From: Przewalskia tangutica | Taxonomy: Eukaryota > Streptophyta > Magnoliopsida > Solanales > Solanaceae | DNA: 64,000 bases | Reading direction: 5' to 3' | Assembly (NCBI GenBank): GCA_029844215.1 | Contig: JAQGDG010000277.1 | Span: forward strand, 145,784 to 209,783 | Part shown: in pieces, positions 46,701-58,025 of the stretch | Layout: each line of letters opens with the position of its first letter | How positions within the stretch are numbered: the first letter of the stretch is position 1 | Position numbers and translations under genes: made by a program | The notes under the pieces: model-generated | What the model was told of the DNA's origin: nothing | The model's database searches: none | Seen by the model: the letters and a program-made list of their open reading frames with translations, nothing else

Positions 46701-47019
46701 GAAGCTCGTTTCTCGGAGGCTTATCGGTGTTATAGTCCGCATCGTACTAAGTGTTTCACATTCGGGTTTGGCGGGGCCACATCATTATTGTCATATCATT
46801 CTTAAGTGCATGTAATCTTATTGTGTGGCGGGGTTTGTAAAAAGTTAAAGCTATTCATGTTGAAAAGGTTGTCATTTATATATCTTGAAAGGCAAGTTTT
46901 CTCAGTTATTGTTTCATATTTCATAATATATCTTGTATCGTTTATGTTCGTGATTACTCGATGTTGTATCACTAGGGTGCGGGGTAAGGCACGATCCACG
47001 GGCAGAATCGGGTGTGACA
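43714..47019 (+). repeat. 3' LTR of element G
   Basis: 3306 bases, TGTTATACCCG to GGTGTGACA. TATA box 44120-44127, GC-rich block 46040-46345. Differs from the 5' LTR mostly by small indels near CG, CTG and CAG words. Confidence 0.92.
44120..44127 (+). promoter_or_regulatory. TATA box of element G 3' LTR
   Basis: TATAAATA followed by CCCCCGTATGTTGATGAACTC. Confidence 0.65.
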
Positions 47020-48150
47020 TTCTGCTTTACAAAAGAAATGATCATCTATGCTGCGCCATCGTATTCGCTCTTCCACGTGTCGTACCATTCTTGTACACTC
47101 GAACTCTTTACCACATTTATTCTTGCTTGATTTCAAAACTCGTCACACCACTATTAGGTGGTACCTTGAAGACCGGCCGTCGGCTGAGCTACAAGCGTCG
47201 TCATGGAATTATCCATAGCGATTTCTGCGGTGCGAAACCTCTTACTAGACAAGCCGCTTTATCCACGGTCTCTTTGGAACAAGTCTGAACCATCTATCTG
47301 AACGCTTGCCAACATCGAACCAATCGGCGGCAACTTACACTTCCGCCCTGAAGCCGTAAGGCAATAACCAAACAACGAAATGGTAGCTAAAACGCTCGCC
47401 AGCGGGAGGAAAGCAATCCTCGCGGCTACCACGAAATCAAATGGCGAAGCGGTGCGGTCCTGAGACTTCTTTGAGTTCACAACCACACTGGTAAAACTTT
47501 CGGAAGAAAAAGCAATCGTACCACAGGCTCCGTTTATGTCATAAAGGTGAAGTGGCGCCGTGCGACGCTGACCGCTACGATATAACGTCTGACTTACTAA
47601 GTACGCGGTTTGGACTAAAAGATAAGGCGGAGCTTGCCTCATCGGCCCGACTGCGGTGAATCGTCCCTGAGCTTCGTATCTTTGGTTAACTAAGCATGGG
47701 CCTAACACCTCGCTGCCCTATCACTGGCGGGACCGCCTGGCCCGACCCGCGCTGACAAGCGGCGGCGGGTTGACGCCAGCGTGGCCTCGGCGACCCGGCG
47801 CCGAAGGCACTGGCCCGGTCCGGAAAACTCTCGCTAATCACGTTACGAAAACCTGGCGGTCTTCTTGCTCAACTACCCTCTTTCATTCCACGCTGCTCGG
47901 GGACTTATCCCCAACATAGCTCGCGTGCCTGATGCGGCTCAGATAAGGTTAAACACAAATGTAATCTTTTTCTCAAGATTGCCTTGCCTCTAAGGTCTCT
48001 CGTAAAAGCTCTAAGGCTTACACTTCTATCCCCGATCTTTCCGGTTACTAACCATGATTTCTAATCCTGACTACAACATGCTGCTATCGAACATAGCAAC
48101 ATGATATACCCGTCTATCACACATCTTGATCTACAGAGGTTAAGGATATA
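47020..48150 (-). pseudogene. Element F tail remainder, integrase remnant and spacer
   Basis: Minus strand. 47720-47130 is the integrase C-terminal remnant: the plus strand shows TTGCCAACATCGAACCAATC (47308-47327), the reverse of the DWFDVGK coding segment of C and G. About 280 bases present in G after this point are missing in F, and the text passes to the tail at about 47130-47020. The spacer lies at about 47720-48150 and includes the stem-loop near 47973-47998. No protease or RT sequence exists anywhere in F. Confidence 0.6.
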
Positions 48151-48910
48151 TCTATATCTCTTTGCTCGCTCCCGTAGTCATTCTAATCAAACTGCCCGTG
48201 AGCGCGCCATTAGGGAAGGTAGCGAACTACCCGCGATCTGGTGAGTCCTCACTGCTTGCATCCTCTGCGGGACACCGCTCGACACATTGCGGCGGCGCGA
48301 ATGCAGCAAGTACCCGACAAAAGCGACATTCCGGGATGGCGTGCATCACGTGTGAGCGGAAGCCACGGAGCTCGACGACTCTGCCTACCGAGCGTCACGA
48401 ACCTGTGGAGGACCTCTGCAGCAGTGGATGTGCATAATCAATCGTTGGTGAGGTGATTAAGCCTCGAAAGTTACTAAAGGACCTTGTTATTACGGCCCTC
48501 TCCTGCTTGTCGCTGGTTGCTTGTCGATCTACGTTTCTCGGCTGCTGCGCATAAGCGTGAGCCATGCTCGAGCCTAGCCGAAAAATTACTCTTGTACAAC
48601 TCTCTCTTGGATAGTCATCAAGACTCGCGGTACATCGGTATACTCTGCAGTAGCCAAATCCGTAGATTAATAATGAGAGTCGCCTCTTTGTAATCCATAT
48701 TCTCTGAGTGGGTCGTGGGCGAAGGTTCGAATATCATGGCGCGGTAGGAGGCTGCCGCGCCGTGCTAAACTCTGCTTGGGGCTAGTGGCGTCCGAGAACT
48801 CCCGAATGAAGCACTACAGAGTAATGATTGGGCTGTGCCCTCGTAACCTACCATGCTCTGCTTGCGGCTCCGCCGGTGCGCGCCTCTGGGCGGGTTTCCC
48901 TGCGAGGCAT
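48150..48910 (-). pseudogene. gag: gag of element F (shortened, frameshifted)
   Basis: Start at CAT 48908-48910, after a leader matching those of A and E (the reverse of GAAGAATGAAACCAATCC at 48981-48998). As in G, the well-conserved Gag core was not recognised and the gene is only about 0.75 kb. No long frame. F and G share this shortened gag, so the loss may predate them. Confidence 0.5.
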
Positions 48911-49095
48911 AATAGTAAGGGAAAGAAATCGTTTAGAGGTCGATCTTACAACACGGCTCTAAGGCACGATCTCGGTGAAGGAAGAATGAAACCAATCCTA
49001 AATATCCTATAGCCTCACGATTATTGGTGTGGTGCAATCTGCGATAATCGAGGCTGCCCGGATGCGATGCAGTAGACACTTTAGAGGATTAAGCT

Positions 49096-49107
49096 GCTGC
49101 GATACCA
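49096..49107 (-). promoter_or_regulatory. Primer-binding site of element F
   Basis: GCTGCGATACCA; minus strand TGGTATCGCAGC, close to TGGTATCAGAGC. Confidence 0.7.
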
Positions 49108-49110
49108 CTT

Positions 49111-52100
49111 TGTCACGACCGTTCAGGGCGTGGTAGTGCCTTACCGGGCACCCAGTAGTCATACATCGAGAGAAAATCAGCGGAACATAAAACAATAACA
49201 TGAAGCGATATAATAAGACGGTGAAATAAGAAGATAGGCTAACAGCGGTTACGCCGGTATATATAAATAACAATTTGAGCGATTTACATCCCATTTACAA
49301 TCACACCTAGCGATACTACGGACCTGCGAATGATATGACAACAATGACGGGGCGGGGCCGTCGTACCTGAATATAGCACCTACAACAACAGGGGACTATA
49401 CGAATAAGCCTCGGGAAGCGGAGCTTTCAGCAATGACTGTGACCACTAAGGCGAGGATCAACGGCGGTGTACCTTTACTGCGGCATGAGCGCGCCCGAAG
49501 TCGATCTGGCCAGTGCAGGAGTATGTGAAGCCTGAAAATAAATCGTAAATGAAATCATAGTAGTCTATATAAAGCGGGAGACATGTATGATAACGAACTA
49601 CGATTCCTGATAAATAATCGGTCGTATCAAGTCGGGGACTACGCCTCCGAAGTCGTCACAGCGTGTAGAGCCGAATGCGGGTGAAATGCGAAGGCATAGC
49701 CAGACTCCCAAGACCCGCGGTACCAAAAATGCCATAAAGCGTATCCACGAGGTCTTTCTAGGCCTTTCCCGCATGTCGAAAAGGCTGGCTCGCGCGGTAT
49801 CAGCATTGTGCAGCGTCTATCCACGGAACTTACCGCGACTCATGCGTCGGTCACGCACAACCGCGTAAGTATTCCTCGAATCATGGTCCCCAGACACTTT
49901 GAGTATACCAGCATCGGGCGAGCTTAACCCGGTATCACTTTGGACTTCCGAAGCCAGCGTAGTCCTCGAAGACCGCGTAGTCCCTCGAAGGGCCGCATGG
50001 CGTCCGCGTCGGGCTAAACACGAATGATCAATCACGGAGTATCATTGCTCGCGTAGTCTACGTGGGCCGCGTAGGCGTATAGACCAGCGTGAGGGTGAGC
50101 CCTCGGTATAATAAGTCGAGGGTATGTGATACAATATGATCTGGCGGGCTTAACGTTTAACAACGTAAGCCGACAAGAATGACCACACATAACAATCGCA
50201 AGATGCTAACACGCGTGGCATCTAACATGTTTACTTATCAAATCAACAGAAAGTATTACAAGGTAATCACAAACCAACACAATCGAGTTATTCACACAGT
50301 ACTTTATGCTAACAAGTTAGTATCTATCCCCAAAGTACTTCAATCGTTAACTCTTTAAAGATCAGTTTCTTTCACGGAAGTCACCTGATACGTAGTATAA
50401 AATAGAGTGAGTCTTTTAAATAAACAAAACACTTCCCTTTGTAAAATCAAGTAACAACATTATTTTCCAAGCGTCCGAGTTTGCCTAATTTCAAATGTTC
50501 CACGTTTAGCATTTTAGAAAGGTTTAAGTAGTTCATAGTCTTATTCATTTAAGAATATAATTCTCTTTTAAACAATCAGGAGAAACATATGCCATATGTG
50601 AGTAGGTTATTCTTGTTTATAATCAATCTTATTAAGCGACCATGATCTAGGAAATGTAATATCATTTTGTCTCGTCTTAACCATGCGGATGGAGGTTTAC
50701 TCGGTTTTAATAATCGCCATTAATCAAAACATTTCCCTTTATTACTTATTTGCGGTGGTTTGTGATACTCATTCGATTTCCGAAATCAGTAAAACATTAT
50801 TCCTTTTAAAAACCAAGTACTCATTACTCACGAATGAGGTTTCATGCAAAATTCATATTAATTTAATTAAGTCAAGTCTCTTATCTTTTAAGATCAAGTC
50901 TCTTAACTTCTAAAATCAATAAATCATTCATTTATCTCTCTTGGCGGATTATACCTAACTTCCACAAAGCTAGTATAACTCTTAAGTTTTAAAACCAAGT
51001 ATTACTCTCGCAAAAAGCAGTTCTTAAATCTCTTGAAATCTTGAGATTAACATTATTAGAGCTTAAGTCAAAGACATTGCGTCAACTACGTTCAATTAAC
51101 GCGTCGTCTGCCGTACTATATATATATATATATATTCTTTTAAAATATCATGCTCGAGAGGATAGGAAGAATCACATACCTGCATGGCGATTATCGTATA
51201 AGCAAATCGCTCACGTTTATAACGCATTATCTGGTCACCTTTGAAGTAGCGCGTGCTACTCTTTGCGGGAACATTCAGCTATAAAAGGTTATACAAGTCT
51301 ATCAAAGTCTAGACTACTCGGTAGAATAAATCTAGATACAAGATTACGGAAATTTGGGCGTACTTCCCTGCAGTCAAACTACCAAATCTCTTTGTAATGG
51401 TCTGATCCTATTCTCTTCATTAAATTGAGGCTTAAGTCGAAGACATTGCCGCCAAAACTAAGTTGATTCTATATATAGTATACTTCAACTATATATTCCT
51501 CTGACATGTAATTTCCAATTACAATAGGGGACAAGATATTTACCTCGATAAGCCCAAAATTATCCAAGTTTAATGTCGGCTCACGAGCAGATTTAGCTCG
51601 ACTCAAAGTGCGCTCGACAGCTCAGAGCCACCACTTAGAAGTTCTAACCAACCTACTTAATACTCTAACCAACTATGGAGATTTTCCCAGGGTTTCGGTT
51701 TGAGACAAAAAGGACATCTGGTAGTATTTCGGACTTTACGTATAGAGGTATCTTTGGAATACTACAAGGTATCACGGCTAAGGTATTTTGGGTATAGTAA
51801 CAATAATTTGGAGAGTATTTCTACCAAGAGGGGGTATTTATACGAGACAACACCACGAGGGGTGTATACCCTCGGCTTGACCAGGAGGGGTGGGGGTATT
51901 CTCGGCGAGGGGAAGGGGACTCTCGGCGGGGGCCTCGAAGGGGAGGAGGCTAGGCGGACCTCGACCTGAAAGGGGAGCTCTGAAGACTTAGAGATTTTTG
52001 GATGAAGAAGTCTTCAAGGGGAGGGTATTTATAGGTCAAGTAAGGGCTGACCAGGGCGAAGATGAAGCCGAGTGCTATGCAAGTGTAGGGCGAGATATGC

Positions 52101-52412
52101 CCAAGTGCCCACAGTCCCTACTCGCCCAAACCCTGCGAATATCTACCCGAGGTTGGTTGTCCAATCACGCCCACTTTTGATGATGAGAGGTGCCAAGTGG
52201 CGCCTCTACGTTAGTCAACTGCGTTCGTCTCTCGGAAAAATCCATGAGTAAAAATGACATAGCGGAATTTTCCGCCCATGAGTTGTGTAAAGCGTTTAGG
52301 TCAACGACTCTGTCGGGTGTTGTGCACAAAATAATTCGGAGCCTCTTTAAAATCCAAACTTTTTCTACGTGCGTCCTTGCATGCATACTCTGCAGAAAAT
52401 ACGAGTATAACA
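49111..52412 (-). repeat. 5' LTR of element F
   Basis: 3302 bases, TGTCACGACC to GAGTATAACA. TATA box reversed at 52026-52033, TA run near 51118-51134, GC-rich block 49800-50105. Pairs with 33900-37510. Confidence 0.9.
52026..52033 (-). promoter_or_regulatory. TATA box of element F 5' LTR
   Basis: TATTTATA on the plus strand in GGG-TATTTATA-GGTC. Confidence 0.65.
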
Positions 52413-54070
52413 CTGCAACCACGAGTCTGCCGTAAGTTCGGCTCCATGCTTGAAGATATCTTAGGAGCTCTTGTGGTGCTGTATAAATATCACATGAACC
52501 CATTACAAATAGTGCCTCACGATCTTGGCGTGAATCACGTGCCGACTCAAATCATGGGTGGGGTAGTTCCTCTCATGTTTCTTAAAAGTTGTGGGGATGC
52601 GTATGCTATAACCTTGCCTGCTTTGCGTCAACCTGCATCCAAGCACGATGCAGCGCGTCCTGATACATGACATAGCCGTGGACCCTGCGGAAAGTAAACG
52701 GGGCGGTCGTCGATCTCTCGATGCGGAAACCACGCTCCAACATCGGTCCGGCGAAACTTGCCATTGCATCCCAGAGTCGGCTAGTCAATGGTGCGAGAGA
52801 TGAAGCAAACTTCTCACGAACCGTAGATAATAACTGCGAGGCCCGGAAAGGCTGCGCACCTGCAGCCGGAGTGGTAGGTGCAGGCCAAGTCTGCGCCTCG
52901 ATCTTGGCGTATCCACCGAATACCATCCGCCCTCTGATATGCCCGAAATGCCACGAAGCCAGCAAACTCATTTGGAAAACTTGGCGTATAGCTGTAGTCT
53001 GTCACCGAGAACTACCAGCCGATCGCCAAATGCTCCGCGTACTCTCTACGGCGGGAATAAGCGAATGTCATCAATGAACACTATCACAAGCGTGTCCAAA
53101 ATGGCTTGAACCTTTCGGTTCATCAAATCCATGAATCTGGAGCATTGGTCAAACCGAAAGACATAACCACGAACTCATAGTGCGTGTCGGTCGGAATCTG
53201 ATCTAGGGATATACGCCTCTAACTACTTTGATGATAGCGATCGCGAGATCAATCTTGGAGAAACATCTAGCACCACTGCTAGTCGAACAAATCATCAATC
53301 ACAGGAAGGGTATCGGTTCTTAATGGTCGCATTGTTGTGTAATCACACATGCTGCAGCGTTGACGTCCTGTCATACGCGAACAATCTGGCGCTCCCGGGG
53401 AGAAACACTAGGCACGATGAAGCCGCTTCTCGACCAAATCTCGGTTGGTCCTTGACTCTCTATTCGGCGGTGCCATTCTATGGCGGAATGGAAATAGGCG
53501 AGGTGTCAGCGCTGTCGATACAAAACTCTATCTCCTCTCGGGAGGATGCGGAGAAATGCGGAAACACGTCAGGAACACTCGACTCTGGGCCAGTGAAAAT
53601 ATGGTCGCGACCTCGGTATCAAACACTCGAATGAGATGGTAGATATACCCGCCTGCGCGTCTTACGGCGCTTGAGGTAGGAAATAAACCTACCACCAGCG
53701 ACCACGGTGTTCCTCCTGCTCGATAGCAAGTTCCCGAGCTGGGCTGTACCCTCTCTCCTGCGATCTACGGCGTAGCAAGAAGCTAACCAATCCGTACCGT
53801 GATCGCGTGAAATCGGTCGTATCCAACTCTATCAAGTCGGCTGGTGCGGCGTGCGCCAAAATCAACTGGCAAGCTCATATACCGAGCTACCCGCGATCAC
53901 TGCTGGCGTAGCTACCTCGAAAGGGTCTATGGACTCGGGCTCTATCCTATCCTACTAGCGATGGGAGATATATAGGGCCAGTAGAACCGGATCTATCGAG
54001 CATACGTCCTGACATGAAGCCCGATAAAGTACACCGGCGGCGTCGGGTGAACCTCACCAGTCTGCCCGGT
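52413..54070 (-). pseudogene. pol: pol of element E, 5' part: protease, RT, RNase H
   Basis: Minus strand. Protease site DPGST-type at about 53980-53997 (plus strand GTAGAACCGGATCTAT). RT with the VFIDDI catalytic motif at about 53061-53081, Asp codons 53067-53072. RNase H with KKHERNYPTHDL at about 52545-52582 and RHYL near 52505. Element F then cuts the chain just before the RNase H end motif, which resumes at 33899. The three core catalytic motifs are readable, but frames shift between them. Confidence 0.85.
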
Positions 54071-55347
54071 GGACAAGGCATAAATCATGATTACGAGGAC
54101 GCTAGGCTGAGACCGCGCCACGACCTCTGCGCGACCTGCTTTGGTCCGTGAGTACCACGCCCTCAGGCGAGTAAGCTATGGGGATGAACGACGCGGACCG
54201 CCATGTGGTGAACCCTCAGTATTTGCCCGCAGTCGGATGACTCTCGCGTAGTGACCTGGCGGCCATAAGTATAGCAAACTCCAGTAGTACCTGACTCCTG
54301 AATGGAATCTACCACGCCGGATACCTGGCGGACCTCGATCGGTTAGCACTCTTGCTACCTGGAAGTCAGGAAGTCCTGGGCCTGACACGCCCCGAATACC
54401 GGATGTCACGAAGGCGGTGTAGGAGTGCTCTGAGTGGTGAGGTGCAAATCTATATGAGGCTTCTTTGAGGCCGCCCCAGAGCTACCAAAAGATCCTGCCC
54501 GTCTGGCGCTTGCTGCTGGCGATATACGTGACTCGTCGGCTCTCTGCTCCTCGCATCAAAGTCGCGAGCACGTATCGCGACAATGTCGTACGGTGAAAGA
54601 GCCACACCTGAGCAAGACTGCGGATAATCATCTAACGGTGGCGTAGCGGTGCACTCGGTCCTCCATGCTTCTACTAGCGCGAGGACATCGAGCAATGGTC
54701 GAACTTCGGCGTTGTACTCCTAACGGTCGCCCTCTGCATCTCGGCGTAAAACGCCGGCCGTGCCACTCAAATGCGGAGGCAAAAGTGAGTGAGAAAAGCC
54801 TCGAGAACTGCGTCCCAAATAGGCTGGGCGCGTGCTCTCCAGGGATAGCTCGCGAATCAAACGATCATTTGCGGTATCGCGCGGTGATGTGAAGCAAGAT
54901 CACGGACTCGGTCTCGAAGCCTTGATCACTCGCATGATCTGCATGGCGGCGGATGAACTCCTGCCGGATCATCGCCGGGCCTCGACGCAGTAGAACTGCG
55001 GCGGATTCTGTTTCGAGAAAATCCGTAGTCTCAGGTGTCCGATCTAGGATGTACCGCGGGTGCTACTAGAGCTGCTGCGTCCGACTATCTCGTATGCGGC
55101 CTGATCACGGCGATGGCGGCCATCTCTCTGTAACCCGTCTCATACGCTCTGAGGTGTGGGCTGGAGGTGCGGTGCGTGGTCTCATCGGCCGCTGCTGCGG
55201 CTCTAAACCTGCTTTGGGGCGGTATCGTGGAACTCGCCGTCGAGTGCTCGCCTCGGGTATAGGCGGGCTGAGCGCTCGTGACTCTCGATTGTCCTATGGC
55301 GACTCCTCGTGCCTTGCCGCCGGGCGGGTTGCCCTTACGTGGAGCAT
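54070..55347 (-). pseudogene. gag: gag of element E (frameshifted)
   Basis: Start at CAT 55345-55347, after a leader like those of A and F. The Gag core lies around 54890-55000 (the plus strand has GGCGGCGGATGAACTCCTG, the reverse of QEFIRRH, at 54948-54966). The middle region near 54665-54700 carries the reversed MEDRV-type coding segment. Length about 1.28 kb fits A and B. The zinc-knuckle area near 54100-54200 is not cleanly readable. Confidence 0.78.
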
Positions 55348-55531
55348 AGCTGTTAAAGAAATCGTTAGAGGTCGACTTATAACCTGGCTCTGAGCCGCGA
55401 TCTACGGTGACAAAAATGAAACCAATCTAAATATCCACCATAGCCTCACGATTATTGGTGTGATTATCTGGCCTCTTGTGATGTCGAACTCTACTAGATC
55501 TGATGCATGTAGACCTTTCAGAGGATTAGCT

Positions 55532-55543
55532 GCTCTGATACCA
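55532..55543 (-). promoter_or_regulatory. Primer-binding site of element E (intact iMet type)
   Basis: GCTCTGATACCA; minus strand TGGTATCAGAGC, the exact plant initiator-Met PBS. The clearest PBS of the window. Confidence 0.9.
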
Positions 55544-55547
55544 CTTT

Positions 55548-58025
55548 TGTCACGACCAGTTCGGGGCAGTGATGCGTCTGGCCCCGATGATCATACATCG
55601 AGTGTCGGCGGAATATAAAAACAAGACATGTAACTAATGTAAAATGAGACCACGATTTATTTGAGAAAAAGTCGCCTTTCGCGTATATATAAACCAAGTG
55701 CAGCGATTACATCCCAGCGCTAATAGGACTTTCAGACCTCTAACAGGAAGTAAACAACTATGGCGGGACGGGGCCCGCCATACCTGAATATGTACAAAAC
55801 TATCTAACCAATGGGAGATCGTACCCCGAAATCGAGCCTCAGGAGAAGATGGAGCTCACGACACCAAAGAAAAGATCCTAAAAGCTGAGGATCGCTGCAC
55901 CTTCCGCTTTACTGCGGCATGACGGTCCGAAAAGTCGATTACAACGAGTGCCGTATGTGAAAGCGTAAAGTACTTTAAATGATATCATACCATTTTAAAA
56001 GCAATTTTACAAATATATGCGAAGCAACGATGTAACGTCGCGTAGTGCCGCAGCTAACCAAAAGCAAAATAGATATAACAAGCGGTCTTTTCTAGGCGCT
56101 AATGATCGAAAGCAAGGCCAATCGCCCATAGTATCATTATGCGAGCCTAATCCGCAGAACTCCGCGGTCGCATGGTCGCGCCTGAGACCAGCGTAGGTAT
56201 TACGCCGCGTCGAGGGTAGCCTTAGCCGCGGTATCCTCACAGACTCCGCTGATCGCGTAATCACATAGACGCGTAGTCGCGAACCCGCGTAAGCACTCCT
56301 CGCATCCGGGATAATACACGAATGATCGATCCTGGAACTCCATGACTCGCGTAGTCACGCGGGCCGCGTAGGTAGTATAGACGCGTCAAGGGTGGCGAAG
56401 CCCTCGGTATAACAAGTCGAGGGTATGTGATATAAGCGGTGCGCGGGCTTAACGTTTAACAGCGTAGCACAACAGAATAACCCTTACACAGCATCGCAGC
56501 AGAACCGCGCTGCGTAATCGCATGTTTACTTATCGAACCATGCTTACTGCACTTTTGAGAAATCAATACAGATTTTTCATAAACAAATAAGTAAAATCGT
56601 TCCTTTTATCTTTCTTAAGTAGATTTATACCTAACTTCCCATAAAGCTAGTATAACTCTTAGAAAGCTGCATTTAAAAATCAAGTATTACTCTTCTTTCA
56701 AAATGATTCGTAATTCTTGAAATCTTGAGAGTTCTTATTATTTAGACTCGAAATCAGAGACGTCGATAAAACCATGTTCGATTAACAGCGTCGTCTACAA
56801 GTACTATATATATATTTTAAAATATCATACTCGAGGATAGGAAGAATCACATACGCTGCAAAGTAAAGCGAAATCACGCGGAGTCGAGTATGTCGCGCTT
56901 GATATCGACTTTATAATAGTCAAATAAATCGTCTATCAGCGTCTAGACTACTCTTGGCTAGGATATTCTAAGCGAGAAGGTTCTAATTCTACGGAAAATT
57001 GGCGACATTTCCTGCAGTCAAACTACCTCAAGTCTGTAAATCTGGTTCATGTAAGTCACATTTCAATTACTTCATTTATATACTTACGATGTGATTTGAT
57101 TCAATTCTATTCTTTGTATCCATACATGTATCTTATACTTATTTCTATACTACTACGAGTATGTAATCTCATTACACTAGAAGGATAGGATTATTATTTA
57201 CCTCGATAAGCCAAAATTATCCGAGATATAAGTCGATCTGAGCAGGTTTGGCTCTGTCACATGCGCTCCAATCCGCTCCAAGAAACCGCTTAGAAGTTTC
57301 TACACACACTTCTACTTACTACTTCAATAGCCCATGAAGTTTCTCACAGGGGTTTCGTTTGGTGACTAATGGAAGTATAGTAGTATTTTCAGAGCTCTAA
57401 GTATAGAGTGACTTTGGAAATACTACAAGGGATTCAGCTAAGGTATTTGGGAATAGTAACAATACTTGGAGAGTATTTTTTCTAACAAAGGGGGTTTAGG
57501 CTAGCTTACTAGGGAGTGTGCTTGAACAAGACACAGGGAAGGAGGGGGCTTGGGTGAAAGCTCGGCAGGGGAGAAGGGAGTTTTCAAGACTTGGAAAATA
57601 TTTGTGGATGAAGAATTCTTCCAAGCAGGGGTATAGGACTTTCAGGGCCAAGATTAAGGTAAGTGGAGGGCAAGTGGAGGTGTAGATTTACCCGTGTGTA
57701 CCTTATCCGTCTACTCACGAAATATCCTGAAATATCCTCATAATCCTTCTGACCACCAAAAAGCGCCAAGAGTTGCCACATATGCGTCCACTTGAAATTT
57801 GACAAGTGTATCATCTCGTTGGTCAAAATATTTAAGTCTCTCTGGAAAAATCCTTCAAAATAATAAATGCTCAAGTAATTTTCCGCCCATGAGTTTGGAA
57901 AGCTTTTAAGTGGAAAACAATTCTTTTAAATTGGGTTGTGCACAAATTTCCGTCCTTGCCTAACTTAAGGCTTAAACTTTTGTCACGTCGCCCTCGCGTA
58001 CATATGGGAAATCACGAGTATAACA
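55548..58025 (-). repeat. 5' LTR of element E
   Basis: 2478 bases, TGTCACGACC to GAGTATAACA. Hairpin at 55759-55782, GC-rich block 56150-56405. The TATA box position (about 57628) is reduced to GGGGTATAGG. Confidence 0.9.
55759..55782 (-). other. Conserved LTR hairpin, element E
   Basis: TATGGCGGG (55759-55767) and CCCGCCATA (55774-55782), perfect 9-bp arms with a 6-base loop. Strongest of the LTR hairpins. Confidence 0.65.

Larger units (their letters stand above)
37757..47019 (+). mobile_element. Element G: complete TR-GAG-like element, deepest layer
   Basis: 9263-bp plus-strand element with nothing inserted in it: 5' LTR 37757-41129, PBS 41134-41145, gag 41324-42053, spacer, integrase remnant, purine tract 43703-43713, 3' LTR 43714-47019. 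Two-thirds of its length is LTR. It lies in the 3' tail of F, an element of its own subfamily. TTCTA is seen just left and TTCTG just right, a probable but inexact target duplication. Confidence 0.9.
33900..52412 (-). mobile_element. Element F: TR-GAG-like element, interrupted by element G
   Basis: Minus-strand, about 9.25 kb without G. 3' LTR 33900-37510, purine tract 37511-37520, tail 37521-37756, G, integrase remnant, spacer and gag 47020-48910, PBS 49096-49107, 5' LTR 49111-52412. Interior only about 2.3 kb, without PR, RT or RNase H. Inserted at the RNase H/integrase border of E; flanks CTCTA and CTGCA are only a partial match, yet joining them gives the reading found in A (ACTCTAACCACC near 20404). 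Confidence 0.85.
29365..58025 (-). mobile_element. Element E: Tekay-like chromovirus, interrupted by element F
   Basis: Minus-strand element, about 10.1 kb without F. 3' LTR 29365-31916, purine tract, pol second half 31929-33899, F, pol first half and gag 52413-55347, PBS 55532-55543, 5' LTR 55548-58025. Domain content is that of the autonomous class. The left LTR end is uncertain by several bases, and a clean target duplication was not found (CTCAA left, GAAAC right). Confidence 0.87.

Noticed and set aside
46806..47288. 160-aa plus-strand open frame
   Set aside because: It crosses the G LTR end at 47019 into reversed F sequence, so it is a chance fusion across an insertion border.
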